Shown here in pieces: positions 62,468 through 64,000 of a DNA stretch of 64,000 nt; within the stretch, counting starts at the first letter, position 1, and each line of letters opens with the position of its first letter. The translations under genes and the position numbers were made by a program. The DNA is from a virus. The stretch lies in the IMG/VR virus record IMGVR_UViG_3300017917_002795, positions 62,001 through 126,000 of that record, one strand, 5' to 3'. The notes beneath the pieces were generated by a model. It was not told the origin of the DNA, ran no database searches, and was given only the letters and a program-made list of their open reading frames with translations.

Positions 62468-63040
62468 ATGGGATTAGTAGACCACGCAAAAACAGAATTA
62501 GAAATTTCTGGACTTTTAAGTGAAGAAGGAGATTTCTACGGAGGAATGACAGGTAAAGCTGTTTTAGAATTAATGGAAGTATTCTCCAAACAAGGACACT
62601 CTGGAATGTCAGCACCAATTGTAGCTGATTTATTTCAAAAATTAGCCAATTATAAACCACTTGGACCTATTACAGGAAAAGATGAGGAATGGAATTTGTT
62701 AGATTATGGTGATGATCTTAAATATCAAAACAAACGCGTATCTGGATTATTTAAAGACGCAGACGGTAAAGTAACTTACAACACAGGTATAATTAAAAGA
62801 ACACCAAATGGCGGAACATGGTCTGGACCACTTTATTTAACACGAGAAGATGCAATTAACAATACTAATATGATTCGTTCATCACAAGAAATAAAAGGAT
62901 TTCCTTTTACGCCAAAAACTTTTTATATTGACGTATTAGAGGAAGAAATTGAAAAAGATGACTGGATTATGTGGTGTAAAGATCCTTCGCAATTGGACGA
63001 CGTATGGGAATATTATAAAAAACCAGAATTTTTAAAATAA
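62468..63040 (+). CDS. Conserved phage hypothetical protein
   Basis: The 190-residue protein has KTELEISGLL, VLELMEVFSKQGHSGMSAPI and PLGPITGKDEEWNLLDY, a pattern I recognise from many phage genomes but without an assigned function. It is located among nucleotide metabolism genes. The QGHSGMSA motif is the most conserved part. Confidence 0.75.
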   Translation: MGLVDHAKTELEISGLLSEEGDFYGGMTGKAVLELMEVFSKQGHSGMSAPIVADLFQKLANYKPLGPITGKDEEWNLLDYGDDLKYQNKRVSGLFKDADGKVTYNTGIIKRTPNGGTWSGPLYLTREDAINNTNMIRSSQEIKGFPFTPKTFYIDVLEEEIEKDDWIMWCKDPSQLDDVWEYYKKPEFLK

Positions 63041-63047
63041 AAAAAAG

Positions 63048-63512
63048 ATGGCAAAGTTTACATCAACTAAACTATTCGACGGATATTCAACATGTTTTCG
63101 TCAATGGCGAGCAGAAGATACACATTGCAAATTCCTTCACGGATATGCAGTTTCATTCCGAGTATGGTTTGAAGGTGATTTAGATCATCGCAACTGGGTA
63201 TTTGATTTTGGTGGCATGAAGCGAGCTAAAGCACAGATACACGGTATGTCTCCAAAAGAGTACTTTGCATTTCTATTAGATCACACTACAATTATTGCAA
63301 TTGATGATCCTCATTTGAAACTGTTTCAAATAATGGATGAATACGGTCTTATTCAATTACGCATACTACCAGCCACCGGATGTGAGAAGTTCGCAGAGCA
63401 TCTGTACTTTGTGATTAATGCATTCTTAAAAGAAGAAACCGAAGGCAGAGTCCGAGCCGTTAAAGTAGAAGTTTATGAACACGAAAGAAACTCAGCAAGT
63501 TATGAAGAGTGA
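63048..63512 (+). CDS. queD: QueD-like 6-pyruvoyl-tetrahydropterin synthase family protein
   Basis: The family is recognisable from CKFLHGYAVSF, WVFDFGGMK, LLDHTTIIAIDDPHL and TGCEKFAEHLYFVI. The usual zinc motif HGH reads HGY, and the first zinc His is missing (STCFRQW). This variant form occurs in other phages, as I recall, so it may bind metal differently. Expected role: 6-carboxytetrahydropterin synthesis from the FolE product, on the path to preQ0. The gene overlaps the next by up to 38 bases. Confidence 0.8.
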   Translation: MAKFTSTKLFDGYSTCFRQWRAEDTHCKFLHGYAVSFRVWFEGDLDHRNWVFDFGGMKRAKAQIHGMSPKEYFAFLLDHTTIIAIDDPHLKLFQIMDEYGLIQLRILPATGCEKFAEHLYFVINAFLKEETEGRVRAVKVEVYEHERNSASYEE

Positions 63513-63876
63513 AGATCAATATATATCACTTTATGAATATTTAGGTAAAGGTTCTGGTGGTACAAATACTGGTCGAGAAGTTACAGCAGAAGCCATTAAA
63601 CGTGGTATTGATATTAAATGGCGAACTCTTCCTAAAGAAGCACAACGACCAGAATATACACAAGTACAGATATATCCATTATCATTTCTAGATGATTATT
63701 TTGGTAACGTGGACAATGCCAATAACATTGAAGTAGACCGAACTCCAATTGTAAGACGTTCTGAATTAATTAAGATACAAAAACGATTAGAAGATCTAGA
63801 AGCTAAATTTGCCGAAGTAATTAAAAAATTAGAAATACCAACTAAATTAGAAGATGACTATGACCTCCCATTCTAA
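63475..63876 (+). CDS. Hypothetical protein overlapping queD
   Basis: The 133-residue frame could start at ATG 63475 or at ATG 63502; both overlap queD. It ends in a coiled-coil-like RLEDLEAKFAEVIKKLEIP segment followed by an acidic tail DDYDLPF. The role is unknown. The next gene overlaps its end by 17 bases, suggesting coupled translation. Confidence 0.6.
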   Translation: MNTKETQQVMKSEDQYISLYEYLGKGSGGTNTGREVTAEAIKRGIDIKWRTLPKEAQRPEYTQVQIYPLSFLDDYFGNVDNANNIEVDRTPIVRRSELIKIQKRLEDLEAKFAEVIKKLEIPTKLEDDYDLPF

Positions 63877-64000
63877 ACCTAGAATTACAGACTATAATAA
63901 AACGTTACCAATTGTAGAACTTTATAGATGCGTTCAGTCAGAAGGATCTAGATTTGGCCGCCCTACTATTGCAGTTAGAACTACAGGTTGCACTCACAGA
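63860..64000 (+). CDS. queE: 7-carboxy-7-deazaguanine synthase (QueE), 3' end missing
   Basis: The frame starts at ATG 63860 (or 63854) and runs off the window. ELYRCVQSEGSRFGRPTIAV followed by RTTGCTHR is the N-terminal radical-SAM QueE pattern (E-I-F-x-T-I-Q-G-E-G...G-x-P-x...GC), with the first Cys of the cluster visible. The rest of the protein and any queC lie outside. Confidence 0.8.
   Translation, partial: MTSHSKPRITDYNKTLPIVELYRCVQSEGSRFGRPTIAVRTTGCTHR

Noticed and set aside
1-64000. tRNA genes
   Set aside because: No cloverleaf with CCA-proximal stem and T-loop was found in the short intergenic gaps; a dedicated scan could still find a missed one.

Overview
This window is a continuous piece of a large, AT-rich, tailed bacteriophage genome with a contractile (T4-type) tail. 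Almost every gene is on the + strand, and genes are packed with 4-base overlaps or gaps of a few bases. The head, neck and tail proteins resemble T4 gp17, gp20, gp21, gp22, gp23, gp13, gp14, gp15, gp18 and gp19. The host is probably a member of the Bacteroidetes. The early-type promoters read TTTG-N19/20-TATnnTnn, close to the Bacteroidetes -33/-7 consensus, and the phage carries its own ribosomal protein bS21. The host is inferred, not proven. No tRNA, CRISPR array, integrase or rRNA was seen, and no gap between genes exceeds about 200 bases.

Layout. 1-4.2 kb: the end of a nucleotidyltransferase/ligase-like fusion and four small proteins. 4.2-14 kb: the head module (terminase, portal, prohead protease, bS21, scaffold, major capsid protein). 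14-17.3 kb: the neck and tail-completion proteins (gp13/14/15-like). 17.3-36.7 kb: a long accessory adhesin region with fibre proteins sharing modules, an 87-bp-repeat coiled-coil fibre, a leucine-rich-repeat protein, and four tandem G8/beta-helix-like paralogues, one with a discoidin-like insert. A two-gene minus-strand islet (DUF2827 glycosyltransferase-like and a J-domain protein) interrupts it. 36.7-48.5 kb: tail sheath, tube, an assembly-chaperone pair, tape measure and baseplate hub. 48.5-56.3 kb: replication and recombination (a very compact family-A polymerase, a PD-(D/E)XK-like protein, SSB, UvsX, 5'-3' exonuclease, DnaB-type helicase). 56.4-64 kb: nucleotide metabolism (class II ribonucleotide reductase, phosphoribosyltransferase, FolE, QueD-like, start of QueE) with two homing endonuclease genes.

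The most striking system is at 56.4-59.6 kb. The ribonucleotide reductase is broken into two genes by a split intein inserted inside the active-site motif, directly after the radical cysteine of NPC. A free-standing Vsr-like/NUMOD3 endonuclease gene lies between the two halves. An inverted repeat just upstream of that endonuclease holds a late-type promoter in its loop and lies close to the start codon. This suggests that early read-through RNA is translationally silenced and only late RNA is translated.

Two promoter classes can be read by eye. TATTTATA(TT)-type motifs sit 5-45 bases before structural genes and both homing endonucleases, and are inferred to be late. TTTG-N19/20-TATnnTnn motifs precede replication and metabolism genes and a few others. 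At three of the latter the -7 element almost touches the ATG, so leaderless mRNAs are possible. Several intrinsic terminators share a TACTGTT tail.
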